Below are positions 35,201-46,009 of a DNA stretch of 64,000 bases, piece by piece. Source of the stretch: Prinia subflava (taxonomy: Eukaryota > Chordata > Aves > Passeriformes > Cisticolidae); the NCBI RefSeq assembly GCF_021018805.1, contig NC_086258.1:22520692-22584691 (forward strand). The letters are read 5' to 3'. The notes under the pieces were generated by a model. It ran no database searches and was not told the origin of the DNA. It saw nothing but the letters and a program-made list of their open reading frames with translations. The translations under genes were made by a program, and so were the position numbers. Numbering within the stretch: the first letter of the stretch is position 1; the number at the start of each line of letters is the position of its first letter.

Positions 35201-36714
35201 TTTGTCTTCACAGCGTTGTTGATGTTAGACGACAGCAGGGACATCTATAGTGACACATAAACTAAGCAGCAGTGCGGGAAAAAACAAGTCACATTTATTT
35301 CACCAAAATCTGTCAGTATGGGGTTTGTGCTCAGCCTCATTGCAAGACTCTGTGCTGGCACTGGTAAAGGAGATTCATTTTGGCATTAGAGTGCAAGAGA
35401 GCGTCCTGGTCCACACAGCTGCAAGAAGAGCTGGTCCCAGCTTGGCTCTGGATTTTTCCCTGGCCCACAACAAGCTGTGCTGGGTTTTGTCTCAGCCTGG
35501 ATGAGTGAAGGAGTAAAGCCATATCCGCATCAGGCTGTACCTGTTGGACCACAGTTGTCTTGGTTGCTCCATGGCTGTAACTCTGCCAGTTTATGAGCCC
35601 CAGTGGGTTTGTGCTCAGCTTTCCAGGGACACTGCAGAGCCACTGGCATCCTCTGCTTTCCAGATCCTTCCCAACAAGCACAGGACCACATACAACCAAG
35701 TCTGAGGAATAAGGGGGTTTAGAGAAACAAGCCCACCACCAAAATGAGCACTGCCTGCCTGACATTGCACACTATCAGTTTGTCCATTCCTAATGCAACT
35801 CTTGGAATATTTTCCTGTCTTTTCCCCTCCTTCCTCACATCTATTACTCTCCCATCCACACCTCCCCCAAACAGGTCTTTCAACCCTTCATGTAATTTTT
35901 CACCCCAAACACACAGAGCCTGCTGATCAGGACAGGGAGCAGAGCCCCTTCCTATTTGGAATGATCATGAAGATAGTTCATCTGGCAAGAGCAGCACCCG
36001 CAGGTATGCCCCAGTGCTCTGTCCTGCCTGCAGACCCACACCTGTCCTTTGTCACACCTGGGCTGCCCAGATCTGGAATCGAATCCCAGGAAAGCTGGGA
36101 AGGAGGTTATTTTATCTGTTTTCTCTTCAGAGAAAGGCAAACAGGATTCATCAGTTTTGAGAAGGAAACATTAGCCAAGTCAAACACACAGTGGGCTCAG
36201 AAGAAGGATGACGTCCAACATGTTATGCCTGGATTCACCCTGGTAACTCCTCTTATAAAAAGGACAAGGTTGGAAAGGAAATAAAGAGATGTAAGCACAG
36301 GACAAAGAAAAATTTCAAGAAGTACTGGCCAAGTCCATTCTAATTCAATGCAAAGACAAAGGCAGTTCAGACTTACTGCTGGCAACCATCACCATTAGCC
36401 CCAGGAACTCACCACAACCCACCCTGATGTCTACTCAGCCTGAGTCCCACCTTCACCAGTAGTGCCTGGACCAACTCATCCATTCACCAGAACATCCTTG
36501 CAGGGCCCACTGCAAAAAGGTTTTCCTCTTATTTATTCTGTGGTAGTGCCCCTGGTAAGGTGGAGACATGACTGGAGGAAGAGCCCACACATCTCCATGT
36601 GCAGCCCGATATGGATCAGGGGTAGCCAAGACAAAGACACCTTGGCTGGAGATAGGAGCAGAGGTGCAATGACTCATTCCCACATCACAAATGATTTTGT
36701 GGTGGGAGTGATGT
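32220..36714. other. Unique non-coding stretch
   Basis: Contains an A/C-rich low-complexity tract (33.7 kb). AT-rich sequence at 32560-32900, with TAAT and ATTA cores and no open frame, could be constrained. Open frames of 163 codons (35793-36284, plus) and 142 codons (35337-35765, minus) overlap other frames and show no domain. No RNA gene or repeat family is recognised. Confidence 0.5.
33699..33761. repeat. (CAAAA)n-like low-complexity tract
   Basis: About 60 bp of A and C with repeated acaaaac/aacaaa units and only rare interruptions by G or T. Confidence 0.85.
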
Positions 36715-36894
36715 AAGGACTTGGCACAGGTTCCCAGAGGAGCTGTGGCTGTCCCAGTCCTGGAAGTGTTCAAGGCCAGGTTGGATGGGGCTTGGAGAAC
36801 ATGGGGTAGTGGAAGGTGTCCCTGCTCACAGCAGGAGTGGAATGAGATGAGCTTTAAGGTCCCTTTCAAGCCAGGCCTTTCTATGATTCTGTGA
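36715..36894 (+). mobile_element. CR1 LINE 3' tail
   Basis: Runs from gtaaggacttggcacaggttcccagagg through cctggaagtgttcaaggccaggttggatggggcttgg and the ggaaggtgtccctgc segment. It ends tttctatgattctgtg with the CR1 8-mer. The ggaagtgttcaaggcc wording is that of an older subfamily than the 44-kb copy. Confidence 0.92.
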
Positions 36895-39449
36895 AAATGT
36901 GGCTGCAAAGAGACAAGCAAAGAGAGCTCCAGTGAGCACAGTCAAAAGCAAGGCTCTGGATTCAGGGTCATTACAGCCCTATGGCAGCAGAGGTGGCGTT
37001 TTGAAGTTTCTGTTGCTTCCCAGGTCTAATCAGCACAGACAATCCCAGAAGGAGCTGTGGTCCTTCCCCTTCAGCAAGGTTCTCTTGCCAGAGAACTGCA
37101 AAGAACAGAAACATAATTAAAAAGCGTTGGGCAGAACTTAATGGAAATGAGTGATGGCTCCGTTCGAGCTGAAAGTCAAAGTTTGTTTGATCTCATTCAC
37201 CAGTTAGAAAATTACCTACTTCAGAGAACTGACTACTGGTATGTACCTCAAAAGTTTATTTCCTTGCCAGTATTCTGGGGCTTGTATTACCTTCTGTAAC
37301 GATAACACAGTAAAATTAGACCTGCATTAATGCTGAATTCCAGAGATTTCACAAAAGAGGGCAAACAGACCTAATCTGACCATCCAGGCACTGATTAAAA
37401 GGAACACCCCTAAGATCAGTGTAATAAAGATTTGACACTTGCAGGTTTACCATGAGAGACCTGTGTTTGTGTACCAATTTTCCTCATTAAGCCCAGCACT
37501 GCAGACCTCCACCCCCAGTCAGACCCTTCCTGACACTCGAGCAAGTGAGTAGCAACACACATCCTCATGGAGGTTTCCCTTGATCCAATCCACCTCCTAT
37601 TTCTGGTTAAGATCTTTTAGCAACTACTTTTAATGCCAAAACACAATGTTTGTCAGCTGCATATGTGCACATTTCTCGTAGGAAATGAGAATTTGTTTTA
37701 GAGTGCTTTTGCTGGAAGAACACATTCAGTAAGTGGGGTGTCTTCCTATTTCCCGCCTTTCCTGAAGGAGCAGTTCATATCCTTTGGAAGTTTTCGTTCT
37801 CCCAGTAAAATACAGCTTGTTTTTAAGCTGGAAGCTTTAGTTGTTTTGGTTGAAGTGGCATGTTGTTACCTCTGGGGTTTTCACAGTTTAATTTTACTGT
37901 TTTGAAAAAACATTTGAGAGAAACTTACCTAAAGGAGAGCTTTTATCACAAAAGGCCATTAAAAGTTTTGGAAAACTTTGGCGTAAGCAAAAATTGCACT
38001 TAAATAACGCTATAGTCTTGCTCAGATTTAACTTCTCCCTGTTTATTTTTTTAGTTTCTGCAGCATGATTACTGGCAGGAAATTGGAGGCAATCCCAACC
38101 TCAGATTTATTAACACACCTTTCTTGAACATGCTACTGGAGATTTATGATTGTCAGCTTTGACTTAGCAAACATTTAAATGACAAACCTTACAAATGGAA
38201 GAGTTTTCAAAAATCTCCGTACAGGATCAGCACCTTGTAAATTTGCCTGTCACAACTGATTCTGTTTGTACTGTTCAAGTTTATTCTGATATTCAAGTTT
38301 GTACTGGAAATGGAAAGTGAATCTAAGCCATTACTGAGAAATACTATTTTAAAATAATGGGAAAAAAAATAAAGTAGGTTCATGGGGGCATTTCTGATTT
38401 TTAAATTTAAATAAAACAAGACAAATTTGGAGGTTTGCAGAAGATGAAAAATTTACACATGAGATTCTCACCCCAGATCACCCCATAGTGATTTTCTGTT
38501 TCCAGCCATCTCTAGGAGTCATTCAAACTTAGCAGTAAAAATAAAAGCTGTTTTAACTGAGCACCCTTGCCCACTTCTGCATCCCTGAGCATCTGAAGAC
38601 CATTGATTCCCAGGTGGAGTGGGCAATCACAGGAGTCTGGCTTGGCTTAGCACAGTGGAGGGGAAGAATACTTTCCTTTGGAACTTATATTTTCTCATGG
38701 CCAAAAGGACCCAAAATCAATTTACTCATCTGACAGCAGCCAACCTGACACTTTATTGAAATGCCACACTGGAGCCAGAGGGAGGAACCAGGAGCAATTC
38801 CTTCTGTTTATTTTCCCCTGGTGTGCACAATCACAGACAGGCAGCACCATTCATCCCTCAGGCTCATGAGCCAGCCTTGGTCAGGGGACACTCTGAGATT
38901 TGATGTTTAGGAGGTCTCATGTTTTCTCTAGTGTGGAAAAGCCCAGTTTATATTCCCAGGTGAAAGAAACCTCATCACCCTTCTCAGCAAAGCCAGTACA
39001 TCTAACAGTCTGTGACCTGCATGGCTCTGGAGAGTAGCTGGCATCCAATGCACTGGAGATTTATCACAAGGGCCTGTTTTCACCCAAACTCAGACTCATC
39101 ATTAGAAGCCCTGGCATATCACCAGGCTCTGTGAGGACTACAGAAGCTGCTAATCAGATAAAGCTCTGAACAGAATCCACTTTTTGAAGGGTTGCAAAGG
39201 CTTTAGTGAGGCTCAACATGGTGCCCAGCCCCCTTGACAACTCCACAGAAGACAGCTGAGGGGCCTGAGAAATGGAGAAGGTCTATTGACTCCCACCCAC
39301 ATCCCAGCTGTGAAAAAAGCTGCTTCTGCACTGGTGAACACAGACAGGTCAGACCACACACCTTGAGAACAGCACACCAATACTCATGGTTCTCCCCCAG
39401 GCTGTCACCCACTGACCCTCTGTAGAGAGGGAGACAAATAAATGCCCCT
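36895..39449. other. Unique non-coding stretch
   Basis: AT-rich unique DNA with only short open frames. A possible conserved element at 37.1-37.2 kb is listed separately. Nothing else is recognised. Confidence 0.5.
37100..37230. promoter_or_regulatory. Candidate conserved non-coding element
   Basis: The sequence aaaaagcgttgggcag, then ggctccgttcgagctg, then gtcaaagtttgtttgatctcattcacc keeps three isolated CpGs and a TCAAAG (TCF/LEF-like) core. It has no open frame or repeat match. Speculative without alignment. Confidence 0.18.
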
Positions 39450-39796
39450 GCTGTAAGGAAAGGCTGAGAGAATTGGGATTGTTCAGCATGGAAAAAGAAG
39501 GCTTTGGGGTGACGTAATTGCAACCTTTTGGTGCTTGAAGGGAACTACAAGAATAATGGAGAGAGACAGTTTACGAGGGGCTGGAGTAACAGGCCACAGG
39601 GGAATGGCTTCACACTGACAGAGAGCAGGGTTAGGTGGGGTATTGGGAGGAAATTCTTCCCTGTGAGGGTGCTGAGGCCCTGGCCCAGGGTGTCCAGAGA
39701 AGCTGTGGCTGCCCCTGAATCTCTGGAAGTGTCCAAGGCCAGGTTGGACAGAGCTTGAAGCAATGTGGGACAGTGGAAGATGTCCCTGCCCATGGG
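39450..39796 (+). mobile_element. CR1 LINE fragment lacking its 3' tail
   Basis: Follows CR1 from ctgtaaggaaaggctgagagaattggg through ggctttggggtgacgtaatt, ggcttcacactgacagagagcagg, ggtattgggaggaaattcttccc and gtccaaggccaggttggac. It stops after gatgtccctgcccatgg. The usual ggtccctt-ccaaccc block and 8-mer tail are missing, so the 3' end was lost by deletion or later rearrangement. A 202-codon antisense frame (39545-40153) covers it and is not a gene. Confidence 0.92.
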
Positions 39797-40386
39797 ACCA
39801 TCCTGCAACATCGATGAGGAAGTTTTACCTCTACACAGATATTGGCTCAACCAGCATCCTTCTGCTGCCACAACAAGTGGTTTTCTCCTTCCCAGCAGCT
39901 GCTGATCCCACCTGGCATTAATGCTTACATGGCAAATGAAATGCTTGCAACAGGAGGGTTGGACCTTGGTAGGGCCCACTGCAGGATCCAGCTCAGTGGG
40001 GCTCTGCAGAGCTGGCAGTGGCTGTGAGGGTCCCGGGAGAGCAGGGGGGGACAGCAGCCAGGGGGGGGCTCGGAGCTGTGTCCCTGCTGCAGAGGGCAGC
40101 GGGATACAGCTGAAGGGGGAACAATATCCCTGTCTTCCTGGGAGCCTCCACATGGCATTTCTTACTCTCTAGTGAAGCATTTTCATCTGAGCTTTTTTGA
40201 TGTAGCACATCTCATTGTCACAGAAAATGCCTCTTTTTTTCTCCCTGAAAATGGGCCTTAAAATCTCTGAGAAGTTATTTTCTTGTGCTTTGGTTTTATC
40301 CTCTTTCTTTTCCTGCTGGCCCTCTGTCTTGCCCTGCAGATCTGTTTTCACCCTCTATTTTCCTCATTTGCCTCTAAAAACGGGAG
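39797..40386. other. Unique non-coding stretch with G-rich segment
   Basis: GC-rich DNA between the truncated CR1 and the solo LTR. G-runs at 40028-40030, 40035-40037, 40044-40050 and 40061-40068 fit a G-quadruplex pattern. The rest shows no recognised feature. Confidence 0.5.
40028..40068 (+). other. Potential G-quadruplex motif
   Basis: Four or more runs of three or more G with short loops (4, 6 and 1 nt if the 7-G run is split), followed by an 8-G run. This is a sequence-level prediction only. Confidence 0.5.
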
Positions 40387-40392
40387 ATGGGA
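40387..40392. repeat. Target-site duplication, left copy (atggga)
   Basis: The six bases atggga directly precede the LTR and recur directly after it at 40787-40792. Confidence 0.93.
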
Positions 40393-40473
40393 TGAAAGCT
40401 GGGATCAGATAAGATCGGGGACTAGAGAAAACGAGGGTCTAAACTAATATGGTTATATCGCAGGTTCTCCTAC

Positions 40474-40479
40474 TTTATT
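40474..40479 (-). terminator. LTR polyadenylation signal (AATAAA)
   Basis: The plus strand reads tttatt, which is AATAAA on the LTR strand, about 15 bp downstream of the TATA box. This is the expected arrangement for a short-R retroviral LTR. Confidence 0.75.
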
Positions 40480-40494
40480 CTGCGAGATGTTGGG

Positions 40495-40501
40495 TTTTAT
40501 A
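40495..40501 (-). promoter_or_regulatory. LTR TATA box (TATAAAA)
   Basis: The plus strand reads ttttata, which is TATAAAA on the LTR strand, placed about 285 bp after the LTR start. No activity can be inferred. Confidence 0.72.
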
Positions 40502-40688
40502 CAGACAGAATAGTTTACATGAACAGGTGCATTCTGATAGGTAGTGAACATACAGAAGTATGTAAGCTATTGCAGTTTAAAGTAGCTACTGTGTCTTTCT
40601 AGTAACTATTCTATGCTAGCAGCACCGCTACCTTAACACATTTCTAGCAACAGATAAGGTTATTTGTGCTGCATATGTAGAACGTACT

Positions 40689-40739
40689 GAGGCCTGCTAG
40701 ACCAGGCCTGAGGCCTGGTCTGAGGCCTAGTTTGAGGCC
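40689..40739. repeat. GAGGCC repeat cluster in LTR U3
   Basis: Four copies of gaggcc (starting at 40689, 40710, 40722 and 40734), three of them extending to gaggcctrg, plus the palindromic core AGGCCT. Such U3 repeats often act as enhancer sites; here that is inference. Confidence 0.7.
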
Positions 40740-40786
40740 CAGTGTTGCGGATAGCTCTACCTTATGATATAAGCTATCCTCCTACA

Positions 40787-40792
40787 ATGGGA
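40787..40792. repeat. Target-site duplication, right copy (atggga)
   Basis: Matches the six bases before the LTR exactly. Confidence 0.93.
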
Positions 40793-43700
40793 AGGGAAAA
40801 TCAGGGAGGAAAAAAAAAAAAAGGAGAAAATATTTGGGCCAGTTTCTTTTTCTTGGTATTATTCTTGCTGAAAATATTCAAAACTAGGGCTATATCATTA
40901 TTTTTTTCTCTTTCCAAATTAATCTTTGGCCTACCTGACTTAAACTTGTCATAGATGTAAGGGAAGAACTAAGGCCACGAAAAACAAAAACGTTTTTCAG
41001 TTTTTTAAAAATCTCCATAGAATATTAATTTTCAAGACCAGGCATCACCCTCCTCACATATAAGGAGTGCTTTGCAATCTCTTCTCTCTGCTACATTTCT
41101 ATGATTTTTTGTTAACTGTTTGCCTGTTTCAGCATTGTCTTTATTTGAGCTCTGGCAGAGGCAGAGTGGATGTCAAACACACAAACTCCAGCCCACAGCC
41201 ACCCTGCTGATTGCAGATGGGAACCTATGGGTAAGGAGAAACCTGGTCTTCAGGAGAGCTGCAAATATTTCTTTAAGTAGCTCAACTCACCTTCTCCAAG
41301 CCAGTGGAACTGTTGGATTTATTTTGTTTTATTCTGCTAGAAGATATAGTCTAAGAGGTGAGGCAGGGGAGGAGGCAGAAATGGGTGTTTCCATCCCAGG
41401 ATGCTGCAGAAGAGGCTGGAGAGCTTCTGGGACACCCATGGAACACTGGCCCTCAAGTGCTGCTGGTGCTCTAATCCAGGCGTATTTGAAATTTCAATTA
41501 TTTATGTGTTCATGCTGTGGGTTAATGCTGACTGACACTAAAACACTGCCTAGATTTAGCCTCATAAAATTTTTATCCACACTATGAACTGCAAGTCTTT
41601 CTCCAATTTCACTTAAAGGAAACAGAGTATTGAAAAGCCTACTGAGGAATTCATGAGCAACTAGCTACAACCTCACTTTTCCTCCTAGTCAAATCCTGGG
41701 ACTTCATTACCATGGCAACATATCATAATTTTAATTCCCTTTCTGATTGCCACTTCAGAGAAACCAGTATGTGTGCTTGCTGTCCTTGCAGCTTGCCATG
41801 CACTTTGTAGTGAGTGTAAGGGTTCATGGCATTTGCTTCCCAAGGTTCATGATCCAGAAAAGGATGCTGTGTATTTTTTTGGGGTTAAACACCCAGAAAA
41901 GATTGATAAAATTTAGCAAACCTGACTCAGGCAGCTCAGGCAATGCCTGTGGTGTTCTGACCTCAGGGCATCTCAAAGAGTCAGGTACAGCCCAGGGCAG
42001 TGGAAGACCTTGGAAAGAACAAGGTTCCTGTATGTTGTGGGGTTTTAGGTATTACACAAGAAGGGAGACCAGCTTCCACCACAGAGAGAACTGGAAAAGG
42101 GATGAGAGGTATTTATGAGGACAAAGGGTCTCCAGCAACCATCAGTCCTTGGTTCAAGGTTTCACTTATTTTGGAAATTATCACACACCAAAGCACTTAC
42201 AGGATTATAACATCTCTGCTGGAATATGAAATGGGGTCTGAGACACCAACAGACTGATGATTACCTTAATTATTTATCTAGTTCACTTAAAATCACTTTT
42301 TTGAGACTGAAAAGCCTCATTCAGACTTGGAGGCCAGCAGCATTTCCAACAGGAAATGCTGACAAGGGGTCACAGCTATGTGTGCTGCCCCATGCACAGA
42401 GCATCAGTCAGCGAGCCCTGCAAGAACTCAGATAAGGTGAGCCAGGGGTGGAGACAGTTGCTCCGTCGCTTGGGAATGCTTCATTAATGCTCGATCAATC
42501 TATAGAGCTGATTAGTTGCAGCACCCCATCCCCTTCTCAATCTCTCTTCTGGGCTGAGCTCAAGCCTTCCCCTCCCAGTGCACCCCAGCTAGGATGGACA
42601 CAGTGGGTATGTCTGCAATAGGCATTCCTGCGGGAATTAGACCTCCCTTTGGCAGGAAATTCTAGACTTCATTTCCACAAGTCTCCTGGAAATTCCCAGC
42701 AGCAGCTCTGTGTAAGCAGCAGTAATTCACCCATGATGGAGCAACTAGAAGCATAGAACCCATGGGTAAGCTTTTTTAGTGCTCATCACACAGAGGTAAA
42801 GGTACAAAGGATCTTCCGGAGCTTGGACCTGCCCTCTAAACTCACTTGAACTGCATTATACATGTATATTTATCATGTATGTGCATAGATCTAGTATTTA
42901 ATATATATGTGTGTTTATAATGCTCAATTTTATTGCAGACATCTGGAGAGTCACAACTCATTTAAGCACAGAAAAGGCATGTGAGATTCACCTTTCTTTA
43001 AGGGCAGGAATGAAGAAAAGAGCAGGTTGAAAGAGTGCAACATATGTAGTTAGAAGCTTCTTCCCTCACCTCTAAAAATCCAGCCTTTCTTCTTATTGAA
43101 GGGTTAAAATTTCTGAAGAGAAACCACAGTGTTTTCCTTCTTTTTTTTTTTTTTTCTGAGCTTTTTTATTTAGTTACTCTTTCATTATTGTTTTTCTTCA
43201 TCTAAAAAGTGATCTAAGTAATTATAATCATAAAATGGATGTGAGCAAAATGGGTACTGCGGGGTTTATAAAACACAAATTTCCCTTTTCTGGGAAATTT
43301 GGTCTCTCCCACACTTAAGCCTTTAAAACTCTGCCCAGACTCCTAAGGTGGCATGAACCCCACAAGGCCTGTAAGGTCTGAAGAGGAAATCACTCCAATA
43401 TCCAGCTCTCCTCAGCAGATGCAGGATTGCTAACACAGCATGGAGCACTGCCAGGGGATGCTGCCCTACTGGAGTGGGGAAGGATCTTCATTGAGCAGAA
43501 AATAATAAATGAGTTTGGCAACACTGGACATGCACAGAAGCATCTTTGGTGGGGGCAAATCACGCAGCTGGACTTGCTCAAACCTCACTGATCACCACCA
43601 GGCTGAGTATCCAACCTGCATTAGGTAACACACACCCAGCAGGAATCAGCACCTTAAGCAGCAAAGGACCACATTTGGTTTAGGCTTTTTAATTTTTTAA

Positions 43701-44381
43701 TCTGTTTTCTGAAAATAACCCAAGAAAAACCTTCCTTGATGTTCACTAAGCTGTTACTGGCAAAATATCACTGATGTGAGAACAAGGAAGCTTTCTTAAA
43801 TGTTGAATATACCCAAAGTGCTCCAGCCTTTTCTTTTTGCTATTTTGTTATTTATTTTTAAACTGATAACTACTCTCTGCATTTTAATTTACACAGAAAG
43901 AGAGAATTCCACTGTAATTTATGAATGGAAAACACCAGCTCTCAGCCTGAGAGATCATGTAACCTCCATTAAAAACTAACTTTTATGTCCAAAATACTAG
44001 AAAATCCTCAGAGCGTGTCAGGTCTGAATGCTGTGTCATCTGGCTCCAGAGAAGCTTCTCACCCCCTGCACAGTGGCAGGTAACAAGCTCAAGCCTGGCT
44101 TTATGTCAAAATATGACATTACTTCTTCTACAGTGTGTTTGTTCCCTCAGCACTGTGGTACAGACTACATGGGAGATGGCAGCATTGGGAAATTGGGTAT
44201 CTCAGGTCCTCCAGTGTCTGAAATGAGCTGCAGTACATCTCAAATAATTCACTTAAGGGTTATGCAGGAATATGGACCAGAATCTACTCTACAGATCCTT
44301 CCAGAGCTGTAACTCTGCCCAGAACACCAATGAGGATTTTTTTGGAGAAGACTATGCTTCATAGCTGCTTCCTGTCCACCA
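40793..44381. other. Unique non-coding stretch
   Basis: Unique DNA with a T15 run at 43141-43155 and a possible conserved element near 42.5 kb. Open frames of 155 codons (41120-41587, plus) and 123 codons (41747-42118, plus) lack domains. The first begins with a Met near a pyrimidine-rich AG but its composition is not protein-like. No RNA gene is recognised. Confidence 0.5.
42430..42535. promoter_or_regulatory. Candidate conserved non-coding element with homeodomain-like sites
   Basis: gttgctccgtcgcttgg is followed by CATTAATGC, then TCGATCAATC, then CTGATTAG within about 80 bp. There are three CpGs, several TAAT/ATCAAT cores, no repeat match and no open frame. Confidence 0.22.
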
Positions 44382-44819
44382 GAGGGATGGAGCAGCTCTG
44401 CTGGGAGGAAAGGCTGAGAGGATTGGGATTGCTCAGTCTGGAGAGGAGAAGCTTTCGGGTGACCTCATTGTGGCCTTCCAGCACCTGAAGGGAACCAACA
44501 GGAAAGATGGAGAGACGTTTATAAGGGCTTGGAGTGCCAGGACAAGGGGGAAAGGCTTTATGCTGACAGAGAGTAGGTTTAGATGGGGTATCGGGCAGGA
44601 ATTGTCCCCTGGGAGGGTGGGCAGGCCCTGGCACAGGTGCCCAGAGCAGCTATGGCTGCCCCTGGATCCCTGGCAGTGCCCAAGGCCAGGCTGGACACTG
44701 GGGCTTGGAGCAGCCTGGGATAGTGGAAGGTGTCCCTGCCATGGCAGGGAGGGTGGCACTGCATAGACTTTAAGGTGCCTTTCAATCCAAAACCTTCTGG
44801 GAATCTGCGATTCAATGAT
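44382..44819 (+). mobile_element. CR1 LINE 3' fragment
   Basis: Begins at ccagagggatggagcagctctgctggg and follows CR1 continuously through ggtgacctcattgtggccttcc, aaaggctttatgctgacagag, the gtatcgggcaggaattgtcccc segment and the gtgcccaaggccaggctgg block, to gcgattcaatga. It shares diagnostic wording with the interrupted copy at 17950-19137 in the same orientation, about 26 kb away, and retains the 11 nt missing from that copy. Tail 8-mers are degraded (gggaatctgcgattcaatga). Confidence 0.95.
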
Positions 44820-44998
44820 GCTCAAGATGTGAAGATACGACCCTGAGCTGCCACACAGTCTCCTTGCAGTAAGAGCAGAGAAACAGACAGTGCCAGAGGA
44901 TTGTACAGTTCACACTAAAGTAGAGGCCTGAAGTGGAGAAATTTTGCTCTTCCTAATATACAGAAAGCAGTAATTTAGCATATACAGCTACACAAAAC

Positions 44999-45022
44999 TT
45001 TCACCTGCAGCAGCAGGTGAAA
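44999..45022. promoter_or_regulatory. Symmetric double E-box (CACCTG ... CAGGTG) in a 10-bp hairpin
   Basis: TTTCACCTGC (44999-45008) and GCAGGTGAAA (45013-45022) are perfect reverse complements with a 4-nt AGCA centre. Each arm holds a CACCTG/CAGGTG E-box (45002-45007 and 45014-45019). Paired CACCT/AGGTG sites are known targets of ZEB-family repressors, and CAGGTG also binds Snail and E-proteins. Function here is inferred. Confidence 0.4.
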
Positions 45023-45258
45023 CAAGTCCCACCTTGACCTCATTCTATCCTACTTCATCTGCTGGGAACACCCTGCAGGGTCTCCAGAATAAGTTAGCCT
45101 CTGTCCCAGCTCTAGGGGTGAGAATTAACACAGTGGGATGCAGGACATACAGCCTCATCACAGGTGACAGCAGGACCTTCTTGGGAAAGTGTGGAGCTCT
45201 GTGGAGTTCTAAGAATAACACAAGACACAGAGAAGTGCCCGAGCTGGCAACAACATAC

Positions 45259-45384
45259 CTGATCTCCACAGCAGGTTGACTGATCTTTGCTAAAGGCATC
45301 AATGATCTGATTTTCTCCCCAGGTTTTCTTCCCAAATCCATAGCCAAGCGCAGAGCATACAGTCATTTGGACCTTCATGAAACT
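45259..45384 (-). other. Candidate exon (phase 0 to 0, 42 codons)
   Basis: On the minus strand a pyrimidine-rich acceptor (CTGCCTTCCCAG) leads into 126 nt that is open in one frame and ends at CAG|GTATGT, a near-consensus donor. The frame includes SFMKVQMTVCSALGYGFGKK and ends near STCCGDQ. The other two frames have stops. A 42-codon open frame is expected by chance fairly often, so the splice sites are the main support. No protein family is recognised; it could equally be a lncRNA exon or chance. Confidence 0.22.
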
Positions 45385-46009
45385 CTGGGAAGGCAGAGGT
45401 AGTACCAACAGCTCTGTGAAACAACATATATTTTTACACTAAGTACAATTTCTTTTATCCGCTGATTTTTTGGCAACATGAAGCAGCAAAGTCAGTCAGA
45501 CCTTTCTTTTCTCTAACCAGCTTTAAGGGATTTGTAATATTATACTAAGTTATTGGAGAACAGAAGGAAATTGTTTGTCTGATTACAAACCTATTATTTA
45601 TTGTGCATTAGGAGCACAGTCACCTAATGCAGGTTATTTTATCCCAGTTTTAGGGAGGTGGGAGTGGAAATCAACAGTCCTGTCCCACCAAATGACATAA
45701 ACCCACTCTGATCTCAGAAGTCACCTCTCGAATACTAAAGAGCTGGAACATAAAGGCTTTTAAAGAATATAGTTTCCAATTAGGTCATTGGTTTCAAACA
45801 GAGGGTGTACTAAATTAGTAACATTTGGTGGCAAGTTTCTTTGAAGTTCTCATTAATCTTGGTCTTGGATTTGAACTTTTCTTGGCAATGTTCCTTATAG
45901 AATTTGGATCCCAGTTATGTCAAAACAACTGATTAGCCCCACAGTTTGAAGGCAGGGGGGATTAGGTAGGGCGGGTGTTAGATTTCATGAAAGGCCTATT
46001 TACCTACTC

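Larger units (their letters stand above)
40393..40786 (-). mobile_element. Solo LTR of an endogenous retrovirus (class II / alpharetrovirus-like architecture)
   Basis: On the minus strand the 394-bp element begins TGTAGGAGGATAGC and ends CCAGCTTTCA, giving canonical TG...CA termini, and is flanked by a perfect 6-bp target duplication. Within it, reading the minus strand, a TATA box (TATAAAA, 40501-40495) is followed about 15 bp later by a polyadenylation signal (AATAAA, 40479-40474) and then about 80 bp of R-U5. That gives a U3 of about 300 bp and a short R, the compact arrangement known from avian alpharetroviruses. U3 contains four gaggcc-type repeats (40689-40739 on the plus strand). No internal retroviral sequence remains, so it arose by LTR-LTR recombination. 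Family identity is inferred from structure only. Confidence 0.93.

Noticed and set aside
35793..36284. 163-codon plus-strand frame
   Set aside because: Overlaps other open frames, has no recognisable motif and shows no codon-like pattern by eye.
39545..40153. 202-codon minus-strand frame
   Set aside because: Antisense across a CR1 fragment and GC-rich flank.
39797..40170. Possible CpG island or promoter
   Set aside because: GC-rich with G-runs, but too few CpGs and no TATA, initiator or first-exon signal.
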